This document shows, in pieces, positions 31,835-39,923 of a stretch of 40,183 nt of DNA. The position numbers were made by a program, and so were the translations under genes. Within the stretch, counting starts at the first letter, position 1, and each line of letters opens with the position of its first letter. This DNA is from Bacteroidales bacterium. GTDB lineage: Bacteria > Bacteroidota > Bacteroidia > Bacteroidales > F082. The stretch is taken from NCBI GenBank assembly GCA_017381865.1, contig JAFOBJ010000091.1:1-40183 (forward strand), written 5' to 3'. The notes below the pieces were generated by a model. It saw only the letters and a program-made list of their open reading frames with translations. It did not search any database and was not told the DNA's origin.

Positions 31835-32929
31835 TTATAACCTTTTTCCATTTTTAAAACTAACGACGAAAGCGCTGCTGTAACCAGAAGTCTTCACTTT
31901 CTTGCAATATTCGTCGGCTTCGCTTTTTGAGTAGAATTTGCCGGCAGTATATTTGTATTGTCCGTTATGTTCATAATAATCAATGTTTTTCAATCCTTTA
32001 TAATGTTGTGAAGGCACATCTACTTTTCTGCTTCTGCTTTCGATTTGCACTTTATAAATGACCTTGTCCTTGTCCGAGTCGATAAGTTTATCAGTGTCAG
32101 AGTCAGCGTTAGCGTCTGAGCTAGCGTTTTCTTTTTCATAAGCCACTTTATAGTCGCGGAAAGCTCTGAAAATAGCAGATGCTATGTAAGTCTGACCTTC
32201 TTCAGAGCGCAGGAATTTTTCTTCATTTGGGTTAGAAATAAATCCAATTTCGATCAATACAGAAGGCATTGCTGTTTTGTAAAGCACGAGAAAACCAGCT
32301 TGTTGCACGCCTCTATCTTTTCTTCCGACTCTTTTGACGAGTTGATTTTGTATATGTTCTGCGAATTCGAGAGAAGCGTTTTTATATTCGCTTTGGAAGA
32401 AGTTGAGCATGATATACGCTTCTGGGCTGTTAGGGTTGAAGCTGCCGTAGTCTTCATCTGCGTTGTCTTCGTAAAGTATAGAAGCGTTTTCGAGTTTAGC
32501 GACTTCGAGGTTTGCGGCGTTACGGTGTTCACCCATCACGAAAGTCTCAACGCCGCAAGGTTGTGTCGATGCGTTGGCGTTACAGTGAATGGAAATAAAC
32601 AAGTCGGCGTTTTTTTCGTTGGCGATTTGCGCTCTTCTGAGAAGCGACACCGACACATCGCCGTTGCGAGTATATATCACATTGACGTCGGGACAATTCT
32701 GCTTGATGTAGTCGCCTGTTTTTTTTGCGACACTCAAAGTGATATCCTTTTCTTTCGATTTCATGCCTATCGCACCTGGGTCTTTGCCGCCATGACCAGC
32801 GTCAATGACAACTGTTTTTATCTTTCCTTCTTTTTGAGCTTGAACATCATTGACGATAGACATGTTCAATGCCAAAAAAAGAAAAAATAAAATGAATAGT
32901 TTTTCGTTATTTGCTCGCAACTTAAACAT
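31835..32929 (-). CDS. N-acetylmuramoyl-L-alanine amidase (Amidase_3) with SPOR-like tail
   Basis: 364 residues. A signal peptide ends near VQAQ (residue 32). The zinc amidase domain (about 38-265) has VVIDAGHGGKDPGA, with zinc-binding His, a Glu in ETFVMGEH, ISIHCNANA and IEIGFISNPNEE, whose Glu is the catalytic residue. A low-complexity SSDANADSDTDK linker leads to a SPOR-like module (KYTAGKFYSKSEADEYC, about 310-360) that would bind denuded septal peptidoglycan. It is therefore probably a cell-division or separation amidase of the AmiC type. It is the first gene of the amidase-mlaD-ostA transcript, divergent from lptD. Confidence 0.9.
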   Translation of the reverse strand: MFKLRANNEKLFILFFLFLALNMSIVNDVQAQKEGKIKTVVIDAGHGGKDPGAIGMKSKEKDITLSVAKKTGDYIKQNCPDVNVIYTRNGDVSVSLLRRAQIANEKNADLFISIHCNANASTQPCGVETFVMGEHRNAANLEVAKLENASILYEDNADEDYGSFNPNSPEAYIMLNFFQSEYKNASLEFAEHIQNQLVKRVGRKDRGVQQAGFLVLYKTAMPSVLIEIGFISNPNEEKFLRSEEGQTYIASAIFRAFRDYKVAYEKENASSDANADSDTDKLIDSDKDKVIYKVQIESRSRKVDVPSQHYKGLKNIDYYEHNGQYKYTAGKFYSKSEADEYCKKVKTSGYSSAFVVSFKNGKRL

Positions 32930-32937
32930 AAGAAACG

Positions 32938-32967
32938 TATATTTGCAGATAATTTTTTACAAAAATA
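32938..32967. promoter_or_regulatory. Divergent promoter pair, amidase (-) and lptD-like (+)
   Basis: TATATTTG on plus (32938-32945) points to the lptD-like gene. TATTTTTG on minus (plus 32960-32967) points to the amidase gene. The two -7 elements sit within 30 bp in a 47-bp gap, so the transcripts may compete. Confidence 0.55.
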
Positions 32968-32976
32968 AAAAATAAA

Positions 32977-35727
32977 TTGTTGAGGAGCAGAATATATACA
33001 TATTTTATTGTTTTTTTCTTTTTCTTCGCTTTGTTTCTATCGGGTTGCAGAACCTTGAAAGCAACAGGTGAAGTGAATGAAATTCAAGATACTATAAAAT
33101 CTGTAGATACTGTTTTCGACGAGGCTTCAGATTCGACAGAGAAAGTTCTTGACACTCTGAAATATGACACTGTTCTGACGCAAAAAAATGATGTCGCAGT
33201 TCGTGACACATTGTCGAAAGGCGACACAATTGCACCTAAAGAAACAAAAACGGCGCAAAAACAAGCTTCATTCATCAATGATAAAATTGAACGCTCATGC
33301 AGCGACTCCACTGTTCAGGATTTTAAAAACAATAAAATTTACTATTACGGCGAAGCTAAAGTCGTTTATGAAGACATTACGATAGAGGCTGCGTTTATAG
33401 AATTCGATTTCGAGAAACGTACCGTTTTTGCCCAAGGACTTCGCGATTCGACGGGCAAATTATACGGTGCGCCAGTTTTCATCGAAGGCGACCAACGATA
33501 TAATTCCGAGACGATGACATTTAATTTTGATACGAAAAAAGGTATCATCACAAAGGTCTTTACCGAAGACGCGATGGGTTATATCCACGGAGCCAAAATT
33601 AAAAAGTTGGAAGACAACACTATCAATATCAAATCGGGTTCTTTTACGACATGCAGCAATCCGGAACATCCACATTTCGAGTTTCATTTCGGCAAGGCTA
33701 AAGTCATTCCTGATGATAAAATCGTGACAGGACCTGCGTATTTCAAGTTGGAAGAGACGCCGCTTCCTATCGGTGTTCCTTTCGGCATTTTCCCGAATTC
33801 CAAGGGACAACGCAACGGTATTTTGGTTCCATCGTGGGGCGAATCGGCAAACAGAGGTTTTTATTTGGAAAACGGAGGTTTCTACTGGGGAATCAACGAA
33901 AATCTTGACCTTCAACTTGTTGGCGACATTTACACTCGAGGCAGCTGGGCTTTGAAACCTACGTTGCGTTATAATAAACGTTATGCGTTTAATGGTTCAT
34001 TTTCAGGAAGTTATGCGGTGAATAAAATCGGCTCTAAAGGCTCCGCCGACTATAACGAAAGCACAGACTTCAAAGTGCGATGGGTTCATAAGCAAGACCC
34101 GAAAGCAAGACCGAAATCTTCGTTCTCTGCCGACGTTTACATCGTGAGTTCTAACTATAACAAATACAATGCGATATCGTCGAACGAATATCTGAGCAAC
34201 ACTTTCCAGTCGAGTGTCGCGTATCAGACGAGCATAGGCAGTCTGTTTAACTTTACAGCCAATGCGAGCCATAGTCAAAATACGCTCACTCGTGTAATGA
34301 CAGTCACTTTGCCAGAAGTCACGCTTACCATGAATCGTGTTTATCCTTTTAAAAATGTTGGCAAGACAGGAAAGAAAAGATGGTACAAAGACATGTATGT
34401 CAGCTATACAGCCAATGCGAAGAATTATGTCAGCATGGCCGACAGTCTTTTTTTCAAACCAGGTTGGCTCGATAATTTGCAAAACGGTATCCAGCACAGG
34501 ATTCCGATTAGTATGCCAGTGAAATTGTTTAAATATGTCACATGGACTACATCGGTGAATGTTTTGGATAGAATGTATTTTCGATATTTTGAGAAACAAT
34601 GGGTTAGCGACCCAACAATGTCTAGTGGAGGCTATCTTAAAACAGATACGATAAATCAGTTTAGAAATGTGTTCAGTTTTGATGTGTCGAGTAGTATGAC
34701 AACGAAGATTTACGGACAAGTCAACTTCAAGAAAGGCCCGATTCGAGCTATACGTCATGTCTTTACGCCTTCGATAGGATTTTCCTACAATCCTGATTTC
34801 TCCAAAGATTTCTGGAATTATTACAACACATATTACGATGCCAATGGCATTGAACAGCTTTATTCGATGTTTCAGGGGAACGTTTATGGAACGCCGCCGT
34901 CGGGTCAGTCGGGTCGTATAAATTATAGCTTTGGCAATAATCTTGAGATAAAAGTGCCGTCGAGAAAAGACACCATTACTGGAGTTAAAAAAGTTAAAGT
35001 TATTGAAGATATTACATTTAGCGGTAGTTATGACATTGCTAAAGACTCGCTTAATTTTTCGTATCTCTCCGTTAATGGCAGAACTACATTGTTTAAAAAC
35101 TTATCAGTAAGATATTCAAGTATTTGGGATCCTTATATTTTGGATTCAACAGGACGTAAACAGCTCAATCAGTTTGAATGGGATGTTAACAAACGTTTGT
35201 TCAGAAAGAACAGCGTGTCGTGGAATTTCAGTTTGAGTTATTCGTTGAATAACGACACTTTCAAGAAAAACAAGGGCAAAGGAGCGAGCAACACTAAGCG
35301 GCATCTCGACTCGCCGTTGGCGTCGGAAGAAGAGATGAACGACATTCGCATGAATCCTGATAGTTACGTCGATTGGTCGACGCAATGGTCATTGTCGCTG
35401 AGTTATAACCTTACTTTGTCGAATAGTCTCTCGTATATAAATTATCTGTTGCAAGACAATAGGAAAGTCATTCAGACTCTTGGTATTAACGGTAATATCA
35501 ATCTTACTCCTAAATGGAAAGTCTCTGTTCAAACAGGTTGGGACTTCGAGTTGAACAAATTGTCGTACACCTCGTTGACGATATATCGCGACTTGCATTG
35601 TTGGGAGATGCGTTTCAACTGGATTCCGCTTGGAACATATAAGAGTTGGAACTTCCAGATTAACGTGAAGGCGGCTGCACTTCAAGACCTTAAACTTACG
35701 AAGAAAAAAGACTATAGAGATAATTGA
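32977..35727 (+). CDS. lptD: LptD-like LPS-assembly outer-membrane protein
   Basis: 916 residues, usual for Bacteroidetes LptD. The N-terminal OstA-like part (about 105-260) has YYYGEAKVVYEDITIEA, then a long beta-barrel region (about 300-916) of alternating strands such as YAFNGSFSGSYAVNK. LptD inserts lipopolysaccharide into the outer leaflet, normally with LptE. TTG at 32977 or 32980 is the start; no in-frame ATG precedes. The signal sequence ends LFLSGC (Cys24), which looks like a lipobox, an oddity for a barrel protein. The OstA-like gene and an MCE gene lie divergently nearby. Confidence 0.85.
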   Translation: MLRSRIYTYFIVFFFFFALFLSGCRTLKATGEVNEIQDTIKSVDTVFDEASDSTEKVLDTLKYDTVLTQKNDVAVRDTLSKGDTIAPKETKTAQKQASFINDKIERSCSDSTVQDFKNNKIYYYGEAKVVYEDITIEAAFIEFDFEKRTVFAQGLRDSTGKLYGAPVFIEGDQRYNSETMTFNFDTKKGIITKVFTEDAMGYIHGAKIKKLEDNTINIKSGSFTTCSNPEHPHFEFHFGKAKVIPDDKIVTGPAYFKLEETPLPIGVPFGIFPNSKGQRNGILVPSWGESANRGFYLENGGFYWGINENLDLQLVGDIYTRGSWALKPTLRYNKRYAFNGSFSGSYAVNKIGSKGSADYNESTDFKVRWVHKQDPKARPKSSFSADVYIVSSNYNKYNAISSNEYLSNTFQSSVAYQTSIGSLFNFTANASHSQNTLTRVMTVTLPEVTLTMNRVYPFKNVGKTGKKRWYKDMYVSYTANAKNYVSMADSLFFKPGWLDNLQNGIQHRIPISMPVKLFKYVTWTTSVNVLDRMYFRYFEKQWVSDPTMSSGGYLKTDTINQFRNVFSFDVSSSMTTKIYGQVNFKKGPIRAIRHVFTPSIGFSYNPDFSKDFWNYYNTYYDANGIEQLYSMFQGNVYGTPPSGQSGRINYSFGNNLEIKVPSRKDTITGVKKVKVIEDITFSGSYDIAKDSLNFSYLSVNGRTTLFKNLSVRYSSIWDPYILDSTGRKQLNQFEWDVNKRLFRKNSVSWNFSLSYSLNNDTFKKNKGKGASNTKRHLDSPLASEEEMNDIRMNPDSYVDWSTQWSLSLSYNLTLSNSLSYINYLLQDNRKVIQTLGINGNINLTPKWKVSVQTGWDFELNKLSYTSLTIYRDLHCWEMRFNWIPLGTYKSWNFQINVKAAALQDLKLTKKKDYRDN

Positions 35728-35756
35728 TTTTTAATTGATTAAAAAGATATTACAAG

Positions 35757-36968
35757 ATGAAGACAATAAAAGAAATATATCGTATAGGCCATGGCCCTTC
35801 TAGCAGTCACACCATGGCTCCACGTTTTGCATCGGAGCAGTTTCTTGCACGACATCCAGAAGCTGCACGCTTTGAAGTGACATTATATGGCAGTCTCGCC
35901 CTCACAGGAAAAGGTCACTTGACAGATGTCTCTATTTTAGATGTTCTTGAGAAAAAAGCTCCAGTCACGATAAATTGGCAGCCAGACATTTTTCTTCCGT
36001 ATCATCCTAATGGAATGACATTCAAGTCTTTTGATTCTGAAGGCGTCATGACGGAAGAATGGACGGTTTATAGTGTTGGCGGCGGTGCTCTTGAAGAAGA
36101 AAATAAGCCAGCAGTTTTGCCAGATATTTATCCAATTACCAGAATGACAGACATTTTGAATTGGTGTGAAGAAAAAGGCAAGGCGTATTGGGAATATGTC
36201 AAAGATGTGGAAAATGATCCGTATTTGATGGATTATCTTGAAGAAGTGTGGCAGACTATGCGAGATGCTGTTGAGCGCGGGCTTCAGACTGAAGGACGTT
36301 TGCCAGGACCGCTGAATTTACCTCGTAAGGCTGCTAACTATCATGTCAAGGCGATGGGTTATCAGCATACGTTGAAAAGCAGAGGCTTGGTGTTTTCATA
36401 TGCTCTTGCCGTCAGTGAGGAAAATGCCTCTGGAGGCTTGATTGTCACGGCTCCTACATGCGGTTCGTGTGGAGTATTGCCTGCAGTGTTGTATCACTCG
36501 GCCAAGGCATACGATATCGCTAAGCCGAGGATTCTCAATGCCTTGGCCACAGCGGCTCTCGTAGGTAACCTCGCCAAGACCAACGCCTCCATTTCTGGAG
36601 CAGAAGTGGGATGTCAGGGCGAAGTCGGCGTCGCATGCGCTATGGCAGCAGCGGCGGTATGCCAGCTCTTCGGCGGCAGCTGCGCTCAGATAGAATACGC
36701 AGCAGAGATGGCTCTCGAACATCACCTCGGAATGACATGCGACCCCGTGTGCGGTCTCGTCCAGATACCTTGCATCGAACGTAACGCCTTCGCAGCAGCA
36801 CGCGCCATGGACGCTAACATATACGCTACTTACACCGACGGAACTCACAGAGTGTCGTACGATAAAGTAGTCGAGACAATGAAAAAAACTGGACACGATA
36901 TGCCGCTTCTCTACAGAGAAACATCAACAGGCGGACTCGCCAGCGGCTACGAACAAATGGATTATTGA
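35757..36968 (+). CDS. sdaA: L-serine ammonia-lyase, iron-sulfur type, single chain
   Basis: 403 residues. It converts L-serine to pyruvate and ammonia using a [4Fe-4S] cluster. The beta-domain motif GHGPSSSHTMAPRFA is at the N-terminus. The alpha domain has TAPTCGSCGVLPAV and GMTCDPVCGLVQIPCIERNA, whose Cys residues bind the cluster. It is a one-piece enzyme of the Bacteroides kind, in contrast to the two-chain SdaAA/SdaAB. It follows lptD by 29 bp without a visible promoter, so it may be read from that transcript. Confidence 0.93.
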   Translation: MKTIKEIYRIGHGPSSSHTMAPRFASEQFLARHPEAARFEVTLYGSLALTGKGHLTDVSILDVLEKKAPVTINWQPDIFLPYHPNGMTFKSFDSEGVMTEEWTVYSVGGGALEEENKPAVLPDIYPITRMTDILNWCEEKGKAYWEYVKDVENDPYLMDYLEEVWQTMRDAVERGLQTEGRLPGPLNLPRKAANYHVKAMGYQHTLKSRGLVFSYALAVSEENASGGLIVTAPTCGSCGVLPAVLYHSAKAYDIAKPRILNALATAALVGNLAKTNASISGAEVGCQGEVGVACAMAAAAVCQLFGGSCAQIEYAAEMALEHHLGMTCDPVCGLVQIPCIERNAFAAARAMDANIYATYTDGTHRVSYDKVVETMKKTGHDMPLLYRETSTGGLASGYEQMDY

Positions 36969-37058
36969 TAAGTCAATAAGCCTATAAGTCTATAAGTCAA
37001 TAAGCACTCATAGACTCATAGACTTATAGACTTATAGACTCATAGACTCATAGACTTA
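36969..37058. repeat. 8-bp-period array (atagactt type) between sdaA and thpR
   Basis: About 90 bp of aagtcaat, aagcctat, aagtctat, atagactc and atagactt units. Both directions contain stop codons. The array reaches within 6 bp of the thpR start. Confidence 0.88.
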
Positions 37059-37063
37059 AAATC

Positions 37064-37639
37064 ATGAAAAGACTTTTCCTCGCAATACCTATAAAGACTA
37101 ATGACAATGGTTTCATTCCGCTTTTAGATGGATTGAGACGTCAGCTGGCTCATGAGAAACGTATCAACTGGGTCAAGCCGGAACATATTCATCTGACGCT
37201 GAAATTCATCGGCAACACTCCAAACGAAGACATCCCGAAAATAATCGATGGAGTGGGAGAGATGCTGCAAAATCATAAGAGCTTCACCATGGATTTCAAC
37301 AGAACTGGTATCTTCGGCAGCCGTTACGCTCCTCGTGTACTCTGGCTCGGAATGCAAAACACGCCTCAGGAATTATATGATTTGGAAGAAGATACATTGT
37401 CGACATTCGATAAACTGGGTTATCTCCGCGACAGACAGAATTTCGTGCCTCATATCACATTGGGACGCATCAAAGAGTTATGCGAGAAACAATATTTCCA
37501 GAAAATAGTCGCTGCTACGGAACAGAAATCTTACATCAGACAAGAAGTCAATGAGATAATATTGTTCCAAAGCATCCTCCGACCTGAAGGTGCGTTTTAT
37601 AAAGAGATAAAGAGGTTTGAACTAAGAGCTAAGAACTAA
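37064..37639 (+). CDS. thpR: RNA 2',3'-cyclic phosphodiesterase (2H family)
   Basis: 191 residues. Both 2H signature motifs are present: HLTL (His43) in KPEHIHLTLKFIG and HITL (His130) in FVPHITLGRIK. ThpR/LigT enzymes open 2',3'-cyclic phosphates on RNA and may ligate tRNA halves in vitro. The last residues, RAKN, and the stop codon are encoded by the following aagaact-type array (37619-37657), so the C-terminus has been replaced or extended by repeat sequence. Confidence 0.92.
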   Translation: MKRLFLAIPIKTNDNGFIPLLDGLRRQLAHEKRINWVKPEHIHLTLKFIGNTPNEDIPKIIDGVGEMLQNHKSFTMDFNRTGIFGSRYAPRVLWLGMQNTPQELYDLEEDTLSTFDKLGYLRDRQNFVPHITLGRIKELCEKQYFQKIVAATEQKSYIRQEVNEIILFQSILRPEGAFYKEIKRFELRAKN

Positions 37640-37657
37640 GGCTTTTGAGCTAAGAAC
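37619..37657 (+). repeat. agctaag/gaactaa-type repeat at the thpR 3' end
   Basis: Units aactaag, agctaag, aactaag, gcttttg, agctaag, aac. It contains the thpR stop codon and is followed by a ggctgctgagcttgtcgaag string, a sequence I recall as common in other bacterial genomes (recollection, unchecked). Confidence 0.7.
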
Positions 37658-37722
37658 TTTTTGGGGCTGCTGAGCTTGTCGAAGTGATGATAGATAATGT
37701 ACATTGAAGCATTGTATTATAT

Positions 37723-38286
37723 ATGAATAATATTATTAGTAAAATAAAATCATATTATCCTATTTCTGATGAGGCTTTATGTGCTCTGAAAAATGAGATG
37801 CATCTTGTACGTTATCCTAAAAATACAATTCTAGTATCTTCTGGTTCAACTGATAAAAATGTTTATTTCGTTGAAAATGGTCTTACTCGTTCTATCTTTC
37901 ATAAAGATGGCATAGATACAACGACCTGGTTTAGCATGGAAGGTGACATAACATTCGGAATGTATTCTTTATATCACAATATGCCTTCGGTGGAGAGTGT
38001 TCAGACTCTAACAGATTGTGATATTTATGTTATCTCTATTGACGCACTTAATGATTTGTATGAAAGGTATATAGATATAGCCAATTGGGGACGCATAGTT
38101 CATCAAGACGTAAATCGCTTGTTGAGCCATATCTTTGTTGAAAGACTTCAGCTTTCTCCTAAGGAGCGTTACGAGTGTTTTCTTAAACATTTTCCAGGAC
38201 TTCTTAATAGAGTAAAGCTTAAATATGTCGCTGAATTTTTAGGGATTTCTATATACACTTTAAGTAGAATTCGTTCAGAAAAATGA
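37723..38286 (+). CDS. Crp/Fnr-family transcriptional regulator
   Basis: 187 residues. Residues about 15-125 form a cyclic-nucleotide-binding-like beta roll (VRYPKNTILVSSG, VYFVENGLTRSIFH). The C-terminal helix-turn-helix is RVKLKYVAEFLGISIYTLSRIRSEK, where TLSRIR is the recognition helix. Bacteroidetes have many such ~190-residue regulators whose ligands are unknown. No Cys cluster for an Fe-S centre as in Fnr is present. The next gene is an acyltransferase, and a perfect palindrome lies just after this gene. Confidence 0.85.
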   Translation: MNNIISKIKSYYPISDEALCALKNEMHLVRYPKNTILVSSGSTDKNVYFVENGLTRSIFHKDGIDTTTWFSMEGDITFGMYSLYHNMPSVESVQTLTDCDIYVISIDALNDLYERYIDIANWGRIVHQDVNRLLSHIFVERLQLSPKERYECFLKHFPGLLNRVKLKYVAEFLGISIYTLSRIRSEK

Positions 38287-38288
38287 TT

Positions 38289-38306
38289 TTTTGCTTTAAA
38301 GCAAAA
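38289..38306. promoter_or_regulatory. Perfect 18-bp palindrome, candidate operator
   Basis: TTTTGCTTTAAAGCAAAA lies 3 bp after the crp/fnr stop and about 20 bp upstream of a TAATTTTG -7 element (38327-38334) for the acyltransferase gene. It is symmetric like Crp/Fnr sites and lacks a following T-tract, so an operator is more likely than a terminator. Confidence 0.5.
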
Positions 38307-38362
38307 GATTATCTCTGCTCTTACCTTAATTTTGCATTGAAATTGTTAAATGTCAAAATCAA

Positions 38363-39706
38363 ATGAACATCAAACCTCATTACCTCCTTCTCGACGGTCT
38401 TCGTGGCGCAGCGGCTCTCATGGTGCTGTGGTATCACGTCTTTGAAGGTTTCGCCTTCGCTGGCGGAACTGCTATAGAAACTTTTAACCACGGTCACCTC
38501 GGCGTGGATTTTTTCTTCATGCTCTCTGGTTTCGTCATCAGCTACGCGTATGATGACCGATGGAAAAAAAGTAAAGACGTCACCCCTGTGGCGTCTAATG
38601 TCAACAGCCAATGGTCAACAGCTAATGGTCAACAGTCAATGGTCAACAGCCTTAGTATAGGTTCTTTCTTCAAGCGTCGTCTCATCCGCTTGCATCCTAT
38701 GGTGGTGATGGGCGCGGTCATCGGTCTCATAACATATCTCATTCAAGGAGGAGTGCAGTGGGACGGAACGCAAGTCTCTTTCCATTGGGTTATGATAGCG
38801 TTTTTCCTCGGCATGTGTCTCATTCCAATTCATCCCGGCGCGCCATACGACGTCCGCGGCAATGGCGAGATGTTTCCGCTCAACGGCCCAAGCTGGTCGC
38901 TGTTCTTTGAATATGTAGGTAATATTTTATATGCTTTATTCATAAGAAAACTGTCAAATAAAAAATTAGCTTTCTTATGCGGAGCGATAGGAATCTTATG
39001 GGTCGCATTCGTCACTTTCGATGTCTCAACTTACGATATGATTGGCATCGGCTGGACTTTAGATGTCGTCAATTTCTTCGGAGGATTATTGAGAATGCTG
39101 TTTCCATTTACATTAGGAATGCTGATGGCGAGGAATTTTAATAAGACTACAAGTAGAGACGTCACCCCTGTGGCGTCTCAAAATGTCACCCCTGTGGCGT
39201 CTCAGAATGTCACCCCTGTGGCGTCTCAGAATGTCACCCCTGTGGCGTCAGCAGTCAATGGTCAATGGTCAATGGTCAACAGTCAACAGTCAACAGTCAA
39301 CAGTCAACGGTCAATTTTCTGGATTTCTGTCGTTGTGTTATTCGCTCTTTTCTCAGTGCCTTATATCCCAAAGACTGGAAATATCAGCATAAATGGAATT
39401 TACGAATTGTTCTGTATAATATGCGTATTTCCTCTCATCGTATGGTTTGGCGCAAAAGGCAGCACAACAAGTGCCTTTTCAACGAAAGTATGCGAGTTCC
39501 TCGGCGATATTTCTTATCCTTTATATATCGTCCACTATCCGATAATGTATCTCTTCTATTCTTGGCTCATCAAAAATGAGTTGTACACGCTCGGCGAGAC
39601 ATGGCCTGTGGTGCTGCTCGTAATGGCAACAAGCATCGTATTAGCGTATGCCTGCTTGAAATTATACGACGAACCAATAAGAAAACGTCTAAGCTCTGAC
39701 CGTTGA
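38363..39706 (+). CDS. Acyltransferase family 3 membrane protein with two repeat-derived insertions
   Basis: 447 residues; homologues are nearer 360-380. About ten membrane helices and the family start LLLDGLRGAAALMVLWYHVFEG with its His are present, then DFFFMLSGFVISYAY, SFFKRRLIRLHPM and SYPLYIVHYPIMYLF. These enzymes move acyl groups onto sugars of LPS, capsule or other envelope polymers. Residues about 70-96 and 263-318 are not family sequence: they read KDVTPVAS, QNVTPVAS and VNSQQST-like repeats and are encoded by palindrome copies and gtcaaca arrays. Both fall in loops between helices. The stop codon TGA is in a ttgacta repeat. Confidence 0.85.
   Translation: MNIKPHYLLLDGLRGAAALMVLWYHVFEGFAFAGGTAIETFNHGHLGVDFFFMLSGFVISYAYDDRWKKSKDVTPVASNVNSQWSTANGQQSMVNSLSIGSFFKRRLIRLHPMVVMGAVIGLITYLIQGGVQWDGTQVSFHWVMIAFFLGMCLIPIHPGAPYDVRGNGEMFPLNGPSWSLFFEYVGNILYALFIRKLSNKKLAFLCGAIGILWVAFVTFDVSTYDMIGIGWTLDVVNFFGGLLRMLFPFTLGMLMARNFNKTTSRDVTPVASQNVTPVASQNVTPVASQNVTPVASAVNGQWSMVNSQQSTVNSQRSIFWISVVVLFALFSVPYIPKTGNISINGIYELFCIICVFPLIVWFGAKGSTTSAFSTKVCEFLGDISYPLYIVHYPIMYLFYSWLIKNELYTLGETWPVVLLVMATSIVLAYACLKLYDEPIRKRLSSDR
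38571..38650 (+). repeat. In-gene palindrome (copy 10) plus gtcaaca array
   Basis: Palindrome 38571-38596, then seven 7-bp units 38600-38650 (gtcaaca alternating with gccaatg, gctaatg and gtcaatg). The whole insert stays in frame. Confidence 0.88.
39153..39315 (+). repeat. In-gene palindrome, 24-bp tandem repeat and gtcaaca array
   Basis: Copy 11 (39153-39180), then three 24-bp units (39182-39205, 39206-39229, 39230-39249) carrying the core of the palindrome but with its first six bases lost, then nine 7-bp units (39253-39315). Periods of 24 and 21 keep the frame. Confidence 0.9.
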
Positions 39707-39765
39707 CTATTGAACTCAGACACAGACTTTGACTTATAGACTCATAGACTTATAGACTTGTAGTC
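39703..39765. repeat. ttgacta units and atagactt-type 8-bp array after the acyltransferase
   Basis: ttgacta and ttgaact (39703-39716) hold the stop codon. 39721-39760 is an 8-bp array of the same type as 36969-37058. Confidence 0.8.
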
Positions 39766-39773
39766 TTTTTTTT
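39754..39773 (+). terminator. Probable terminator of the acyltransferase gene
   Basis: AGACT-tgt-AGTCT followed by eight T. The stem is short (5 bp) and is made from the end of the 8-bp array. Confidence 0.55.
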
Positions 39774-39856
39774 GGGCGTTCCGGCAAAGCCGTCGGGCTT
39801 TCCGCTATATCTTTGCTCGCTACGCTCGCAAAGGATGCCGCTCCAATCCCTAACGC
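39774..39856. repeat. Dispersed structured element (gggcgttcc ... ccctaacgc)
   Basis: Contains CGGC-aaa-GCCG and CTTTGC ... GCAAAG hairpins. I recall closely similar sequences scattered in Bacteroidetes intergenic DNA. The recollection is unchecked and there is only one copy here. Confidence 0.5.
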
Positions 39857-39923
39857 ATTGGCAGCGATTAAAACCAAGCAAACCTCAGAAAACCATAATC
39901 CCGTTAAAATCCAGGAATCCGTT

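Noticed and set aside
34003-34758. 251-residue open frame antisense to the lptD-like gene
   Set aside because: Antisense shadow of a conserved coding region with no family match.
36969-37058. Possible CRISPR array
   Set aside because: The period is 8 bp with no spacers; it is a simple tandem repeat.
38289-38306. Intrinsic terminator of the Crp/Fnr gene
   Set aside because: There is a palindrome but no T-tract after it on the coding strand.
39153-39315. Possible CRISPR-like repeat/spacer structure in the acyltransferase gene
   Set aside because: The 24-bp units are adjacent with no spacers and lie in an open reading frame.
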